NCBI RefSeq assembly: GCF_025566885.1
Contig: NZ_JAOQJQ010000007.1
Location: 82,168 to 146,167, forward strand
Direction of reading: 5' to 3'
DNA length: 64,000 nucleotides
DNA from: Brotonthovivens ammoniilytica
Lineage (GTDB): Bacteria > Bacillota > Clostridia > Lachnospirales > Lachnospiraceae
The notes beneath the pieces are model-generated. The model was not told the DNA's origin. It did not search any database and saw only the letters and a program-made list of their open reading frames with translations. The translations under genes were made by a program, and so were the position numbers. Below, in pieces: positions 27,273 to 36,980 of this stretch (the first letter of the stretch is position 1; each line of letters opens with the position of its first letter).

Positions 27273-27317
27273 AAAAAACAGATGCAAAACCAAAAACGGT
27301 TCCTGCATCTGTTTTTT
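27273..27317. terminator. Bidirectional terminator between the sigma factor and membrane protein genes
   Basis: AAAAAACAGATGCA and TGCATCTGTTTTTT form a 14-bp stem. The identical stem sequence, with a different loop, recurs at 61241-61289. Confidence 0.88.
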
Positions 27318-27365
27318 ATACCATAATACGAAACAGTTACCTGTCTGTATCTATATCTTTAGCTT

Positions 27366-29141
27366 TTATTTCGATGGGGTATAGGATACCATTTCTTTTC
27401 CGCTGTAAGATACCGTAATTTTATCACCCTTTTCTAAAAAGAGCAGATTCTCGTTTTCCGATACTTTCTGGCGGAAAATTTCCTTCTCGCCGGTGATAAT
27501 ATAAATATAGGTATTTCCATCAATATCAATCAGTTTTATATCAGCAATGGTAATCGTTTTACTTCCCTCTGCCTCTACAGGCTGCTTTGACGGCTCCTCT
27601 TTCTTGTCTTCTTCCTGTACTGCCTCTCCGGTGCCAATCAGATTCCTGTATTTTTGAATACATTCTTCCTGGGTAGAAGCGGTAGTTACCAGATTATACT
27701 GCTCCACATTTACTGCTGCATACAGCTTCACCAGTCCGCTGGCATCCTTTAAAACCATAATATAAGTAGGTTCTCCATCTACATTGATCAGAGACGGGAA
27801 GCTTGCCTGGTATCCTTTTTCCTGTACCTCACCTTCTGCGGCGGACATAGCCGATTTCTCATCAGCCCCGGCAATTTCATAGTAGTGAGTTTCACCTGTA
27901 CGCTCATTCGCCATGATAAAACCAATATTAGAACTGTCTCCATTCACCGATGTAATGCCTGTGTAAATCCAGATATCTCCATCCTTTGCAACATATCCAT
28001 AATCGGAAAGGGGAACTGCATCGTTTTGATCAGTCTCTTCATCTGTGGTATACATGGTGACACGCTTACAGCCTTTTTTTCCTATGACACTGTTAATGAA
28101 ACCATTCTGCAATTTTCCATACCAGTTATACTGTTCACAAAGCAGATCGCCGTCATAAACCACATCCACCCAGTTTGGTACATCTGCAGCATCATAATAC
28201 TGCGATGAGCCATCCACCGGATCCACAATAATAGCGCCCTTTACAGTTTTTCCTCCAAATAAAAATACAGTCTTTTTGTAAACAGTTGCAATATAATACG
28301 GATTTCCCTCTTCATCAATCTCAAAATGCAGATTTCCAAAAACCGCTGTAGGATAATGCATTCTGATATGTCTGGCCAGATCCTGTCCCAGATAAGCGGA
28401 AGGTACATATTTCATGCCTTCTGCAGCTTCTTTGTAATCTGCAGACATAGAAACCGGATCTACCGTTACATATCCCGGAATGCCGTCAGATCTGTTATTA
28501 ATCCATTTAAAAAATCCTGCATATTCCAGAGGTGCAACCTTCAACGGAGCCTTATTGGCATCAATCTGGGTATAGTCAGAAGCCACATTATACTGACTGA
28601 CCACATTTGAGAGAGAACCGATTTCACGGTCTCCAAGCATCTGTGCGGAATAAGTATCCATCAGGGCAATGGAATCCGTATTTAAAGTTTCTGCAAGGTC
28701 TTCCTCAAATACCGAATCTTCTACCTTCAAAATAGAGGAATACTTTCCCGCATGGAACATAGGAGAGCCAAGTATGGCAATTACAGCTGCTGCCAGAATA
28801 ATCACTCCCGGAATTACAAATTGCTTTGTATTCTTATAATTCTGATATTCTCTCTCACTCTGCTGAATATCCCGGCTTGTAATGCTCAGAGAAAAATAGG
28901 CAATTGCTTTTACGGCCAGGAATAAAATTGTTCCGCCGATAACCGCCGCCCAGAATCCTGCTGACTGCACATTAATAGCAAACAATGTAAAGTAAAAAGT
29001 AAGCGCAAGTACAACAGCTGTGACAACAGCAGCTATCAGTATTGATTTCAGCTTAATTTTACCGGCTGCAGAATTTTTTTGCTTCTTCTGCCCCGGAGGC
29101 ACCTCACAGTTTTTAAATTTTTTTTCTTTTTTCCGTTTCAT
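27366..29141 (-). CDS. Conserved-type membrane protein with large extracytoplasmic domain, function unknown
   Basis: 591 residues, not recognised with certainty. A Lys-rich N-terminus (1-30) precedes two helices (about 33-55 and 62-82), a cytoplasmic segment and a third helix (about 110-128). A soluble domain of about 400 residues would then lie outside. It contains repeated strand-rich pieces (ITSVNGDSSNIGFIMANERT, INVDGEPTYIMVLKDASG) and a Glu/Lys-rich linker before a last small domain (about 530-590) resembling an OB-like barrel. A good GGAGG site precedes the ATG. It is convergent with the sigma factor gene; no partner is evident. Confidence 0.8.
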   Translation of the reverse strand: MKRKKEKKFKNCEVPPGQKKQKNSAAGKIKLKSILIAAVVTAVVLALTFYFTLFAINVQSAGFWAAVIGGTILFLAVKAIAYFSLSITSRDIQQSEREYQNYKNTKQFVIPGVIILAAAVIAILGSPMFHAGKYSSILKVEDSVFEEDLAETLNTDSIALMDTYSAQMLGDREIGSLSNVVSQYNVASDYTQIDANKAPLKVAPLEYAGFFKWINNRSDGIPGYVTVDPVSMSADYKEAAEGMKYVPSAYLGQDLARHIRMHYPTAVFGNLHFEIDEEGNPYYIATVYKKTVFLFGGKTVKGAIIVDPVDGSSQYYDAADVPNWVDVVYDGDLLCEQYNWYGKLQNGFINSVIGKKGCKRVTMYTTDEETDQNDAVPLSDYGYVAKDGDIWIYTGITSVNGDSSNIGFIMANERTGETHYYEIAGADEKSAMSAAEGEVQEKGYQASFPSLINVDGEPTYIMVLKDASGLVKLYAAVNVEQYNLVTTASTQEECIQKYRNLIGTGEAVQEEDKKEEPSKQPVEAEGSKTITIADIKLIDIDGNTYIYIITGEKEIFRQKVSENENLLFLEKGDKITVSYSGKEMVSYTPSK

Positions 29142-29166
29142 ATATCCTCCTTAGCAAGGGATATCA

Positions 29167-29256
29167 GCCGCAGTGCGATCTACAGCGGAGTGTTTTTTGC
29201 TCTATAGGAATCGGCACCTTTCAGCTTTATCACAACACAGTATCCCTATAGAGTAA
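29167..29256 (-). repeat. R1 dispersed hairpin repeat, copy c
   Basis: Core unit only: CCGCAGTGCGATC, TGCTCTATAGGAATCGGCAC, the TTTATCACAACAC loop and the CCTATAGAG arm. It lies upstream of the 591-residue protein gene and joins the T-tract of the MATE gene terminator. Confidence 0.75.
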
Positions 29257-29259
29257 AAA

Positions 29260-29296
29260 AAGACTTCTGCCACACACAACGTATGACAAAAGTCTT
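29260..29296 (-). terminator. Likely terminator of the MATE gene
   Basis: AAGACTT and AAGTCTT form the base of a longer wobble-paired stem, followed on the minus strand by T7 that runs into R1 copy c. Between this and the MATE stop (29297-29449) I see nothing further. Confidence 0.65.
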
Positions 29297-29449
29297 GCTG
29301 TTTAATTCTAACCGAGTGCATCTGCACTGTACTGACGATTTCGAAGCGCATTCGCGTCGCTACTCCCTTTTGCTTGCAACTATAATATAATTTTCCTTCT
29401 GCTTTGTCAACACCTTTTTTATTTCTGGATACAGCCCTGAAAGAAAGCC

Positions 29450-30817
29450 TCAAATCAGCTTAATACGCTGCCATTTCCCGCTTCTGAAACGAACCCGGAA
29501 GAAAATAAGCCTGAATACCCAGTCCAGTACCATTGCAAGCCACACTCCTATAACTCCAAGTCCGGCAAATCTCCCAAGAATAACGCTGAACAGTATTCTG
29601 CAGACCCACATGGAAACCATGGAAACCGTCATCGTAAATTTCACGTCATTAGAGGCCCGAAGGGCATTGGGCATTACAAAGGACGGCGCCCACAAAAACA
29701 TAGCAAATCCACCGTGGATTACAAGGAGTATCACTGCCATCTGCAATGTCTCCGGGGAAAGTACATATGCTTTTAAAATTAAAGGCAGAAGCAGAAGAAT
29801 CCCTCCGTTATAAAGGAACATTACTGCCATTGCAAGGCGGTTGAGTTTTTTCGTATAATATTCTGCCTGTTTGTAATCTCCTGCTCCTACACACTGGCCA
29901 ATTACCGTAATCATTCCAATACCAACAGCAAATCCCGGAATCACTTCGATACCGGCTATATTATTGGCAACTGCATTTGCTGCAATCTGTACAGTACCAA
30001 AGCCGGATACAATCGCCACCACAAGAATCCTTCCAAACTGAAACATACCGTTTTCCAGACCATTTGGAACGCCGATATATAATATTTTCCGAATCAGAGT
30101 TCCGTCAAATACAGGACCTGTAATTTTCTCCAGATGCACAATCTGTTTTTTATTTAGCAGCAGAAGTGTAATTACCACAGCTGAAATCATACGCCCGGCC
30201 AAAGAACCAAGAGCGGCTCCTGCCACCCCCATATCAAGGCCAAATATAAATATGCTGTTAAAAATGATATTTACAATGTTCATTAAGGCCGCCATCCATA
30301 AGGTCACACTAGTTTTTTTCATGGATCTGAACAATGCCGCTCCCGCACTGTAAATACCTAAAAACGGATAAGAAACTGCAGAAATCATCAGATATGTCAT
30401 GGCGCTTGTCATTACAGTATCGTCAACATTTCCAAAAAGACCTCCCAGCACAGGACCTTTGATCAGAAACATCAAGCCCATAATTCCCACAGAAATCAAC
30501 GTTACGACAATCATAAGCTGATTCGCTGTCTGACAGGATTTTTTATGTTCCCGGTGCCCGATATACTGCGCCGCAATTACAGCTCCTCCTGTAGCCAAGG
30601 CCTCCAGAATCTGTATAATCAGCTGATTGATCATATCCACCAGGGAAACTCCCGAAACTGCTGCCTCCCCAACCCTTGAAACCATGGCCGTATCTACCAC
30701 ACCCACCAGCATCATTAAAAGCTGCTCAAATACCAGCGGTATCATCAGTTTCACCAGATCCTGCCTGGAAAACAGCATCTTTGATTCCTCTGCCGGCAGT
30801 TCTAATTTCCATTTCAT
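29450..30817 (-). CDS. MATE family multidrug/cation antiporter
   Basis: Twelve-helix exporter of the MATE family (drug/Na+ or H+ antiport). From the ATG at 30817 it has 455 residues. Two homologous halves are visible, each beginning with a PLVFEQLL/GVPNGLENG type helix followed by VDTAMVSRVG-like or ANNIAGIEV segments. AGGAA lies 9 nt before the ATG; the frame also opens 3 codons upstream at a GTG too close to that site. Substrate unknown. It appears monocistronic with R1 repeats on both sides. Confidence 0.93.
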   Translation of the reverse strand: MKWKLELPAEESKMLFSRQDLVKLMIPLVFEQLLMMLVGVVDTAMVSRVGEAAVSGVSLVDMINQLIIQILEALATGGAVIAAQYIGHREHKKSCQTANQLMIVVTLISVGIMGLMFLIKGPVLGGLFGNVDDTVMTSAMTYLMISAVSYPFLGIYSAGAALFRSMKKTSVTLWMAALMNIVNIIFNSIFIFGLDMGVAGAALGSLAGRMISAVVITLLLLNKKQIVHLEKITGPVFDGTLIRKILYIGVPNGLENGMFQFGRILVVAIVSGFGTVQIAANAVANNIAGIEVIPGFAVGIGMITVIGQCVGAGDYKQAEYYTKKLNRLAMAVMFLYNGGILLLLPLILKAYVLSPETLQMAVILLVIHGGFAMFLWAPSFVMPNALRASNDVKFTMTVSMVSMWVCRILFSVILGRFAGLGVIGVWLAMVLDWVFRLIFFRVRFRSGKWQRIKLI

Positions 30818-30830
30818 ACTCAACACTTCC

Positions 30831-30875
30831 TACTTTTCAGTTTTATCACAACACGGTATTTCCTATGGAGCAAAA
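30831..30875 (-). repeat. R1 dispersed hairpin repeat, copy d (fragment)
   Basis: Only the loop and one arm remain: TACTTTTCAG, TTTATCACAACACGG and TTTCCTATGGAGCAAAA. It starts 14 nt before the MATE ATG, so it contributes the MATE 5' leader, and joins the tail of the next gene's terminator. Confidence 0.7.
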
Positions 30876-30877
30876 GC

Positions 30878-30903
30878 AGGGAGAAATGTCTCCATTTCCC
30901 CCT
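30878..30903 (-). terminator. Likely terminator of the UPF0210 gene
   Basis: On the minus strand AGGGGGAAATG, loop GAGA, CATTTCTCCCT (11 bp with one wobble), then GCTTTTGC. Confidence 0.55.
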
Positions 30904-30940
30904 GATACTCCCTCATTTATTTCACCTTCGGTGAAATTGC

Positions 30941-32305
30941 TTAGTTTTTGAAGCTGTGGACCGGGGCAGGGATTCGTCCTCCTCTGTTTATGAATGCTTC
31001 ACAGGAGTACGGATTGACCGGCATAATGGGTGCATAACCCAGTAAACCTCCAAATTCTGCCTGGTCCCCCACGTCTTTTCCGATTACCGGAATTAAACGA
31101 ACAGCTGTTGTTTTCTGATTGATCATTCCGATAGCCATCTCATCTGCAATAATACCGGACAGTGTGCTGGCTGAGGTGTCTCCCGGCACCGCAATCATAT
31201 CAAGTCCCACTGAGCATACGCAGGTCATAGCCTCCAGCTTTTCCAGTGTCAGTGCATTGGCCAGCACTGCATCTATCATTCCCTGATCTTCACTTACCGG
31301 AATAAAAGCTCCGCTTAAGCCGCCTACATAGGATGACGCCATAATACCGCCCTTTTTCACCTGGTCATTTAACAGCGCCAAAGCGGCGGTAGTTCCCGGA
31401 GCTCCTGCATATTCCAGACCGATTTCTTCTAAAATTTCAGCTACACTGTCTCCAACCGCCGGTGTAGGAGCCAGGGACAGATCAATAATTCCAAAAGGAA
31501 TCCCCATGCGTTTAGACGCTTCCTGGGCAACCAGCTGGCCCACTCTTGTAATTTTAAAGGCGGTCTTTTTAATGGTTTCACAAAGTACTTCAAAGTTGGC
31601 TCCCCGCACCTGCTCCAGCGCTTTTTTTACAACTCCCGGTCCGCTGACGCCCACATTAATAATAGCATCCGCTTCCGTTACGCCATGAAAGGCTCCTGCC
31701 ATAAACGGGTTATCATCCGGGGCATTGCAGAATACCACAAGCTTTGCACACCCAAGAGAATCGTTTTCCTTTGTGTACTCCGCCGTCATATGTATGATCT
31801 CGCCCATAAGTTTTACGGCGTCCATATTAATACCGGTTTTTGTTGAACCAAGATTGATAGAGCTGCAGATTCTTTCCGTACATGCCAGCGCTTCCGGAAT
31901 GGAACGGATCAGCAGCTCATCACTTTTTGTCATTCCCTTTGACACAAGTGCGGAATAACCTCCGATAAAATTAACTCCAACCTCTTTTGCCGCTCTGTCC
32001 AGTGTTTTTGCCAGCGTCACATAATCATCCGACGTATGGCAGGCTGCACTTCCAACCAGTGCAATAGGAGTAATGGAAATTCTCTTATTTACAATGGGAA
32101 TACTATAATCCCGCTCAATCTCCCGTCCTGTCTTTACCAGATCTTTTGCCAGCGTTGTAATTTTTTCATAAATATTTTTATTTAACTTATCGAGATCAGA
32201 ATCAATACAGTCCAGCAGACTGATACCCAGTGTAATTGTACGCACATCCAGGTTTTCCTGCTGAATCATTTTATTGGTCTCGTTTACCTCAAACATATTA
32301 ATCAT
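30941..32305 (-). CDS. UPF0210 (DUF711, PFL family) protein
   Basis: 454 residues of the UPF0210 family, distantly related to the pyruvate-formate-lyase fold but of unknown function. Family segments are LDVRTITLGISLLDC near 19-33, NFIGGYSALVSKGM, INVGVSGPGVV and SYVGGLSGAFIPVSEDQGMI. ATG after AAAGGGGA. The gene 27 nt upstream encodes an ACT-domain protein; this pairing is conserved widely in Firmicutes and suggests control by a small metabolite such as an amino acid. Confidence 0.95.
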   Translation of the reverse strand: MINMFEVNETNKMIQQENLDVRTITLGISLLDCIDSDLDKLNKNIYEKITTLAKDLVKTGREIERDYSIPIVNKRISITPIALVGSAACHTSDDYVTLAKTLDRAAKEVGVNFIGGYSALVSKGMTKSDELLIRSIPEALACTERICSSINLGSTKTGINMDAVKLMGEIIHMTAEYTKENDSLGCAKLVVFCNAPDDNPFMAGAFHGVTEADAIINVGVSGPGVVKKALEQVRGANFEVLCETIKKTAFKITRVGQLVAQEASKRMGIPFGIIDLSLAPTPAVGDSVAEILEEIGLEYAGAPGTTAALALLNDQVKKGGIMASSYVGGLSGAFIPVSEDQGMIDAVLANALTLEKLEAMTCVCSVGLDMIAVPGDTSASTLSGIIADEMAIGMINQKTTAVRLIPVIGKDVGDQAEFGGLLGYAPIMPVNPYSCEAFINRGGRIPAPVHSFKN

Positions 32306-32332
32306 GCGTGTATTCCCCTTTATCTTTTTTCT

Positions 32333-32617
32333 TTACAGTCTGTGCATCTTATCAAAAATTTCTTCTCTCTGGCATTTAATGGAAACGCCAATCTCTTCAC
32401 CCAGTTTTTCCAGCTGAGCTGCACATTCCGCAAAAGGTTCTGCCGCATCTTTCATATCCACAATCATCATCATATTGAAAAATCCCTGTACAATCGTCTG
32501 AGAAATATCAAGTACATTAATATGATTTTCTGAAAGATAAGTACATACTTTCGCAATAATGCCTACGGTATCTTTTCCTACTACTGTAATTACTGTTCTG
32601 TTTGCTGTATTATCCAT
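32333..32617 (-). CDS. ACT domain protein (UPF0237)
   Basis: 94 residues forming a single ACT domain: TVVGKDTVGIIAKVCTYLSE, HINVLDISQTI and FFNMMMIVDM. ACT domains bind amino acids and regulate partners. It is cotranscribed with the UPF0210 gene. ATG preceded by GGGAGAG. Confidence 0.93.
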   Translation of the reverse strand: MDNTANRTVITVVGKDTVGIIAKVCTYLSENHINVLDISQTIVQGFFNMMMIVDMKDAAEPFAECAAQLEKLGEEIGVSIKCQREEIFDKMHRL

Positions 32618-32687
32618 CTCTTCCCTCCGCGGGTTCTCCCGCTGTTCCTCTCTTTGTTATATATTTCATTTATTTGAAACATCTCTT

Positions 32688-33485
32688 TTAGACGCAGACC
32701 AGTTCCGATACCTGGTCTCTTTTTGCTACCTGAATGGGAAAATCACTTCCTTTATAAGGACTGTCGCCCATCGTAATCTCCAGCCGCACAGCTTCGTAAG
32801 CCAGCTGTGGATAGTTGTTTTCTTTACTCAAATGGCCCAGAACTACTTTCTGGAATTTGTCATGGAGCAGTCTGCCAAGAAGCTGGCCGGACAACTCATT
32901 GGATAAATGTCCTCTGTCTCCAAGGATTCTTTTTTTCAGATAGTAGGGATAGCCTCCCACTTCCAGCATATGTACATCATGATTTGCTTCTAACAATAAT
33001 ACATCTAATCCCTGCAGCTTGTCCACAAGATAATCATCATATTTTCCCAGGTCGGTAAGCACTGCCATAGATTTTCCCTGGTTTTTCATCATATATGCTA
33101 CAGGCTCTGCAGCATCATGAGAAGTCCTTAAAGGGCATACCGTCAGATCTCCAATCTTAAAATCCTGTTCCGGCACTACCGGATGAAACAGGCTTTCATC
33201 CACTTTCCCAATGGCCTGCCGCTCTGTAATCCACTGAATAGTTCCTGCTGTGGCATAAATGGGAATCCCGTATTTTCTGGCCAGCACTCCAAGACTTTTT
33301 ATGTGGTCCACATGCTCATGAGTCACCAGTATTCCCTGTATTTCTTCCGTCTTCAGTCCAATTTCATTTAAACCGGCTTCAATCCGTTTACCACTGATCC
33401 CGGCATCCACCAGTATATGACTTTGATCTGTGCCAGCGTAAATACAGTTTCCGCTGCTTCCGCTGGCTATACTGCATAACTCCAT
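32688..33485 (-). CDS. Metallo-beta-lactamase fold hydrolase (WalJ/YycJ-like)
   Basis: 265 residues with the MBL metal motif H56-x-H58-x-D60-H61 in VTHEHVDH, the N-terminal SIASGSSGNCIY typical of the YycJ/WalJ group, and later SHDAAEPVAYM and LGHLSKENN. Probably a single-strand nuclease or phosphodiesterase linked to DNA replication or cell wall control in relatives. It is 2 nt from coaE in a coaE-walJ-like-polA run, which supports a DNA metabolism role. Confidence 0.9.
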   Translation of the reverse strand: MELCSIASGSSGNCIYAGTDQSHILVDAGISGKRIEAGLNEIGLKTEEIQGILVTHEHVDHIKSLGVLARKYGIPIYATAGTIQWITERQAIGKVDESLFHPVVPEQDFKIGDLTVCPLRTSHDAAEPVAYMMKNQGKSMAVLTDLGKYDDYLVDKLQGLDVLLLEANHDVHMLEVGGYPYYLKKRILGDRGHLSNELSGQLLGRLLHDKFQKVVLGHLSKENNYPQLAYEAVRLEITMGDSPYKGSDFPIQVAKRDQVSELVCV

Positions 33486-33487
33486 GT

Positions 33488-34126
33488 TTATTCCTCCGCA
33501 CCTGTCACAAATTTACCGACAGGATAAATTCCTTTTGCCTGCAAAAGCCTGTCTATCTGAGAATAAGCCTCTTTGGGCGTTTTGTTATTGTCAATCACTG
33601 CCAGACAGCTTTGTCTGTAGGCCTGTTCCGACAGCTGACTGGCAAATATATTTCGTATTTTTTCCTGGGTATATCCTCTAGATGCCATCAGGCGCTTTGT
33701 ACGGTTTTCTTCTGAAGTATAGATATACCATAATTCATCACAGATTTTATCATATTGTTCTTCAATGAGCAATGCCGCTTCCAATACAACAAAATCCAGT
33801 ATCTTTTCTTCCCGGGCTTTCTGAACAGTTTGCAGCACAAACGCCTTCACTTGGGGGTGTACAATGGCATTTAATGCCTCACGCTTTTCCTCACTGGAAA
33901 AAATAATTTTCGCCATAGCTGCCCGGTCAATACTTCCCTCCGGGCCAAAAATCTGCTCCTCCCGGAAGCATTCCCTGATTTTCTGATAACATTCTGTTCC
34001 CGGTTCCATCAGATCGTGGGCCACCTGGTCCGCCAGCAGAACTTCTCCATTATAATTTTTCCGAAGATAGGACAAAATCTCTGACTTTCCGGCCCCCACA
34101 CCTCCTGTAATTCCTATAAAAAGCAT
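33488..34126 (-). CDS. coaE: Dephospho-CoA kinase
   Basis: Last step of coenzyme A synthesis. 212 residues; P-loop GGVGAGKS at 8-15, the LADQVAHDLMEPG segment, FGPEGSIDRAAMAKIIF and the lid region SEENRTKRLMASRGYT. A C-terminal tail of about 15 residues exceeds the compact family length. It lies 13 nt downstream of polA; the polA-coaE pairing is common in Firmicutes. Confidence 0.95.
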   Translation of the reverse strand: MLFIGITGGVGAGKSEILSYLRKNYNGEVLLADQVAHDLMEPGTECYQKIRECFREEQIFGPEGSIDRAAMAKIIFSSEEKREALNAIVHPQVKAFVLQTVQKAREEKILDFVVLEAALLIEEQYDKICDELWYIYTSEENRTKRLMASRGYTQEKIRNIFASQLSEQAYRQSCLAVIDNNKTPKEAYSQIDRLLQAKGIYPVGKFVTGAEE

Positions 34127-34139
34127 CTTTTATTCCTCT

Positions 34140-36791
34140 CTAGTGGGCTTCATACCAGTTGCTTCCTTCCTTGGTATCCGTCTCCAGACGTACTTCTAAA
34201 TGCGCGGCATTCTGCATTTCTTCATTCAAAATCTGCTTCACCTGTTCCACTTCATTGTCTGCTGTCTCAATCAGCAGTTCATCATGCACCTGAAGAATCA
34301 GCTTTGATTTCAGCTGTTCTTTTTTCAGTCTTGCCCTCACACGGTTCATGGCAATTTTAATAATATCCGCCGCCGTTCCCTGAATAGGCGAATTCATGGC
34401 AATACGTTCTCCAAAGGAACGCTGCATAAAATTGCTTGAAAACAGTTCCGGCACCGGCCTTCTCCGTCCGAACATTGTAACAGCATAGCCGGTATCTTTC
34501 GCATCCTTTACAAGTCTGTCCAAAAATTCTTTAATACCAGGATACGTTTCAAAATAACTTTTGATATACATTTCCGCTTCTTTTCTTGTAATGCTTAAAT
34601 CCTGGCTCAGTCCAAAGGAACTGATTCCATAGACAATCCCAAAGTTTACGGCCTTGGCATTTCTTCTCTGCAGATCGGTAACCTCCTCAAAGGGCGTATG
34701 GAACACCTGGGAAGCCGTTACCCGATGAATATCTTCTGCATGTCTATATGCCTCAATCAGATTTTTATCCCCAGACATATGGGCCAGCACACGCAGCTCA
34801 ATCTGAGAATAATCCGCATCCAGAAAAACAAATCCGTCTTTTGGCAGAAATACCTTTCGGATTAGACGCCCAAGCTCCATTCGAATGGGAATATTCTGAA
34901 GGTTCGGTTCCGTACTGCTTAAACGTCCGGTTGCTGTAATGGTCTGATTAAAGGTGCCGTGAATCCGCCCGTCTGTTAAAATATATGCGGCAAGTCCGTC
35001 TGCATATGTGGATTTCAGCTTCGTCAGCTGACGGTACTCCAGAATATCAGAAACAATTGGGTAATCCAAAGCCAGCTTATCTAAAACATCCGCCGCTGTG
35101 GAATAACCTGTTTTTGTTTTTTTGCCATTTGGCATATTCAGTTTATCAAACAAAATTCCCCCCAGCTGCTTTGGAGAATTAATATTAAAACGTTCCCCGG
35201 CCTGGTCATAGATTTTTTGTTCCAGTTCCTGAATTTTCACCGACAGCTCTTCTCCATAAATTTTAAGAGCCTCTGCATCCACACAGATTCCTTCCATCTC
35301 CATATCCGCCAGTGTAAATGCCAGGGGCATTTCCACCGACCGGTACAGCTTTAACATCTGTGTTTCCTCTAACTGCTTCTCAAGAGCCGTATGGCAGGCC
35401 AGGGAAATATAAGCGGTATAGCAGGCAAGACGGTTTAACTCCTCTTCCTTTTCCTCATTGGCTTTTGCAAAACTCAGCTTTCCAATTAAATCCATCCGTG
35501 ACGGGATCATCAGATTCAGATAATCCTTTGCCAGATCATCATAAGAATATTCATTCTTTAAAGGATTCAATAAATAGGCAGCAATGGTCGTATCAAAACA
35601 GCTCTGCTCCTCCGGGATACTGATCTGTTTGAGCAGAGCTTTCAAATCAGGTGTTACAAGCAATGCTGCACAAGATGCCAGCATCTGGATTTTTTCAAGC
35701 AGATAGCTTTCTGTTAAAAATCCTTCTGTTTTTATAAAGACCGTTTTTTCTTCAGAAAGGCTCACTGATATTCCATAGATCTGCCCCTTTTCTGCAATCA
35801 GGGCAATTCCCGTCGCTGCCTTTGACCGGCCCAGCTCCTGACTGGCTTCCGCAAAAAAGGTCTCCGCCTCATCCAGCATGGTAATGGTTTTAAAATGCTG
35901 TTCCGCCTGATTTTTCGGAGTATCCAGTTCAAATCTGGACAGCATATTTTTAAACTCCAGGCGTTTGAAATATACATAAGCTTCTTCTGTATAAAAATCT
36001 TTTAAAAGCGCATCTTCGATCTGATATTCAATCCCGGCATGTACATCAATGGCAGCCAGAGTTTTGCTCATACAGGCCATATCATAGTGCTCCCGCAGAG
36101 CATTCTGTGCCCGGGGAGGCTTGATCTCCTCCAGATGCTCATAGGCGTTCTCAATACTGTGAAATGCTGTAATCAGATTGGTCGCTGTCTTTTCTCCAAT
36201 TCCCGGAACCCCCGGGATATTATCCGCCGTGTCTCCCATAAGAGCTTTCACATCAATAAACTCCCCTGGAGTGACCTGATACTTATCCACTACATCACGG
36301 GCGTAATAATCCTCAATTTCCGTTCCGGTCCGTTTGGTCTTGGGTATCCGGATTTTTGTATGTTCTGTGGCAAGCTGCAAAAGATCCCGGTCGCCGGACA
36401 CGATACTGACTTCTAGCCCGGCCTCCTCACACTGCCTTGCAATGGTTCCCAGAATATCATCCGCTTCATACCCTTCTTTTTCCATAATCACAATTCCCAT
36501 TGCCTGAAGCACTTCTTTCATAACGGGAACCTGCTGGCGCAGTTCCTCTGCCATAGGCTTTCTTGTTCCCTTATAGTCTTCAAACATTTTATGGCGGAAA
36601 GTAGGCGCATGAACGTCAAAAGCTACCGTTAAGTAATCCGGCTTTTCTTCATCCAGTATTTTAAATAATATATTTAAAAATCCATACACTGCATTGGTAT
36701 GCAGGCCCTCAGAGTTGGTGAGATCGGGAATCCCGAAAAAAGCTCTGTTTAAAATACTGTGTCCGTCAATCAATACGATTTTTTTATTCAT
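34140..36791 (-). CDS. polA: DNA polymerase I
   Basis: Repair and Okazaki-fragment polymerase. From the ATG at 36791 it has 883 residues. It has a 5'-3' exonuclease domain (about 1-290; LIDGHSILNRAFFG, DVKALMGDTADNIPGVPGIG), a degenerate 3'-5' exonuclease region (about 300-470; the usual metal-binding acidic motifs are not seen, as in other Gram-positives) and the polymerase domain (motif A LDADYSQIELR, motif B RRNAKAVNFGIVYG, motif C LQVHDELLIE). GGAGG lies 5 nt before the chosen ATG. The frame extends 31 codons upstream without a ribosome site. Confidence 0.97.
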   Translation of the reverse strand: MNKKIVLIDGHSILNRAFFGIPDLTNSEGLHTNAVYGFLNILFKILDEEKPDYLTVAFDVHAPTFRHKMFEDYKGTRKPMAEELRQQVPVMKEVLQAMGIVIMEKEGYEADDILGTIARQCEEAGLEVSIVSGDRDLLQLATEHTKIRIPKTKRTGTEIEDYYARDVVDKYQVTPGEFIDVKALMGDTADNIPGVPGIGEKTATNLITAFHSIENAYEHLEEIKPPRAQNALREHYDMACMSKTLAAIDVHAGIEYQIEDALLKDFYTEEAYVYFKRLEFKNMLSRFELDTPKNQAEQHFKTITMLDEAETFFAEASQELGRSKAATGIALIAEKGQIYGISVSLSEEKTVFIKTEGFLTESYLLEKIQMLASCAALLVTPDLKALLKQISIPEEQSCFDTTIAAYLLNPLKNEYSYDDLAKDYLNLMIPSRMDLIGKLSFAKANEEKEEELNRLACYTAYISLACHTALEKQLEETQMLKLYRSVEMPLAFTLADMEMEGICVDAEALKIYGEELSVKIQELEQKIYDQAGERFNINSPKQLGGILFDKLNMPNGKKTKTGYSTAADVLDKLALDYPIVSDILEYRQLTKLKSTYADGLAAYILTDGRIHGTFNQTITATGRLSSTEPNLQNIPIRMELGRLIRKVFLPKDGFVFLDADYSQIELRVLAHMSGDKNLIEAYRHAEDIHRVTASQVFHTPFEEVTDLQRRNAKAVNFGIVYGISSFGLSQDLSITRKEAEMYIKSYFETYPGIKEFLDRLVKDAKDTGYAVTMFGRRRPVPELFSSNFMQRSFGERIAMNSPIQGTAADIIKIAMNRVRARLKKEQLKSKLILQVHDELLIETADNEVEQVKQILNEEMQNAAHLEVRLETDTKEGSNWYEAH

Positions 36792-36890
36792 AAAGTCCTC
36801 CATACCAGCGCATCCGCTGCTGATTGCTGCAAAATAGCAAATACTGTATGCGGACATGTACCGTGTACACGTTTCTTCACACAACAGAAA

Positions 36891-36930
36891 GGATGCTGCA
36901 CTTTGTTTCTCTTATCATTCTGCAACATCC
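36891..36930 (-). terminator. Likely terminator of the 33-residue protein gene
   Basis: GGATG-T-TGCA and TGCA-G-CATCC form a stem on the minus strand followed by TTTCTGTTG. It lies 51 nt past the small gene's stop and before polA. Confidence 0.6.
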
Positions 36931-36980
36931 CTACTGAATTATACTACATTTTTTATCTGGTGTCACCAGTTGAAAATACA

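Noticed and set aside
29202..29453. 83-codon minus-strand frame next to the MATE gene
   Set aside because: It crosses a terminator and R1 copy c, has no ribosome site, and the peptide resembles no family.
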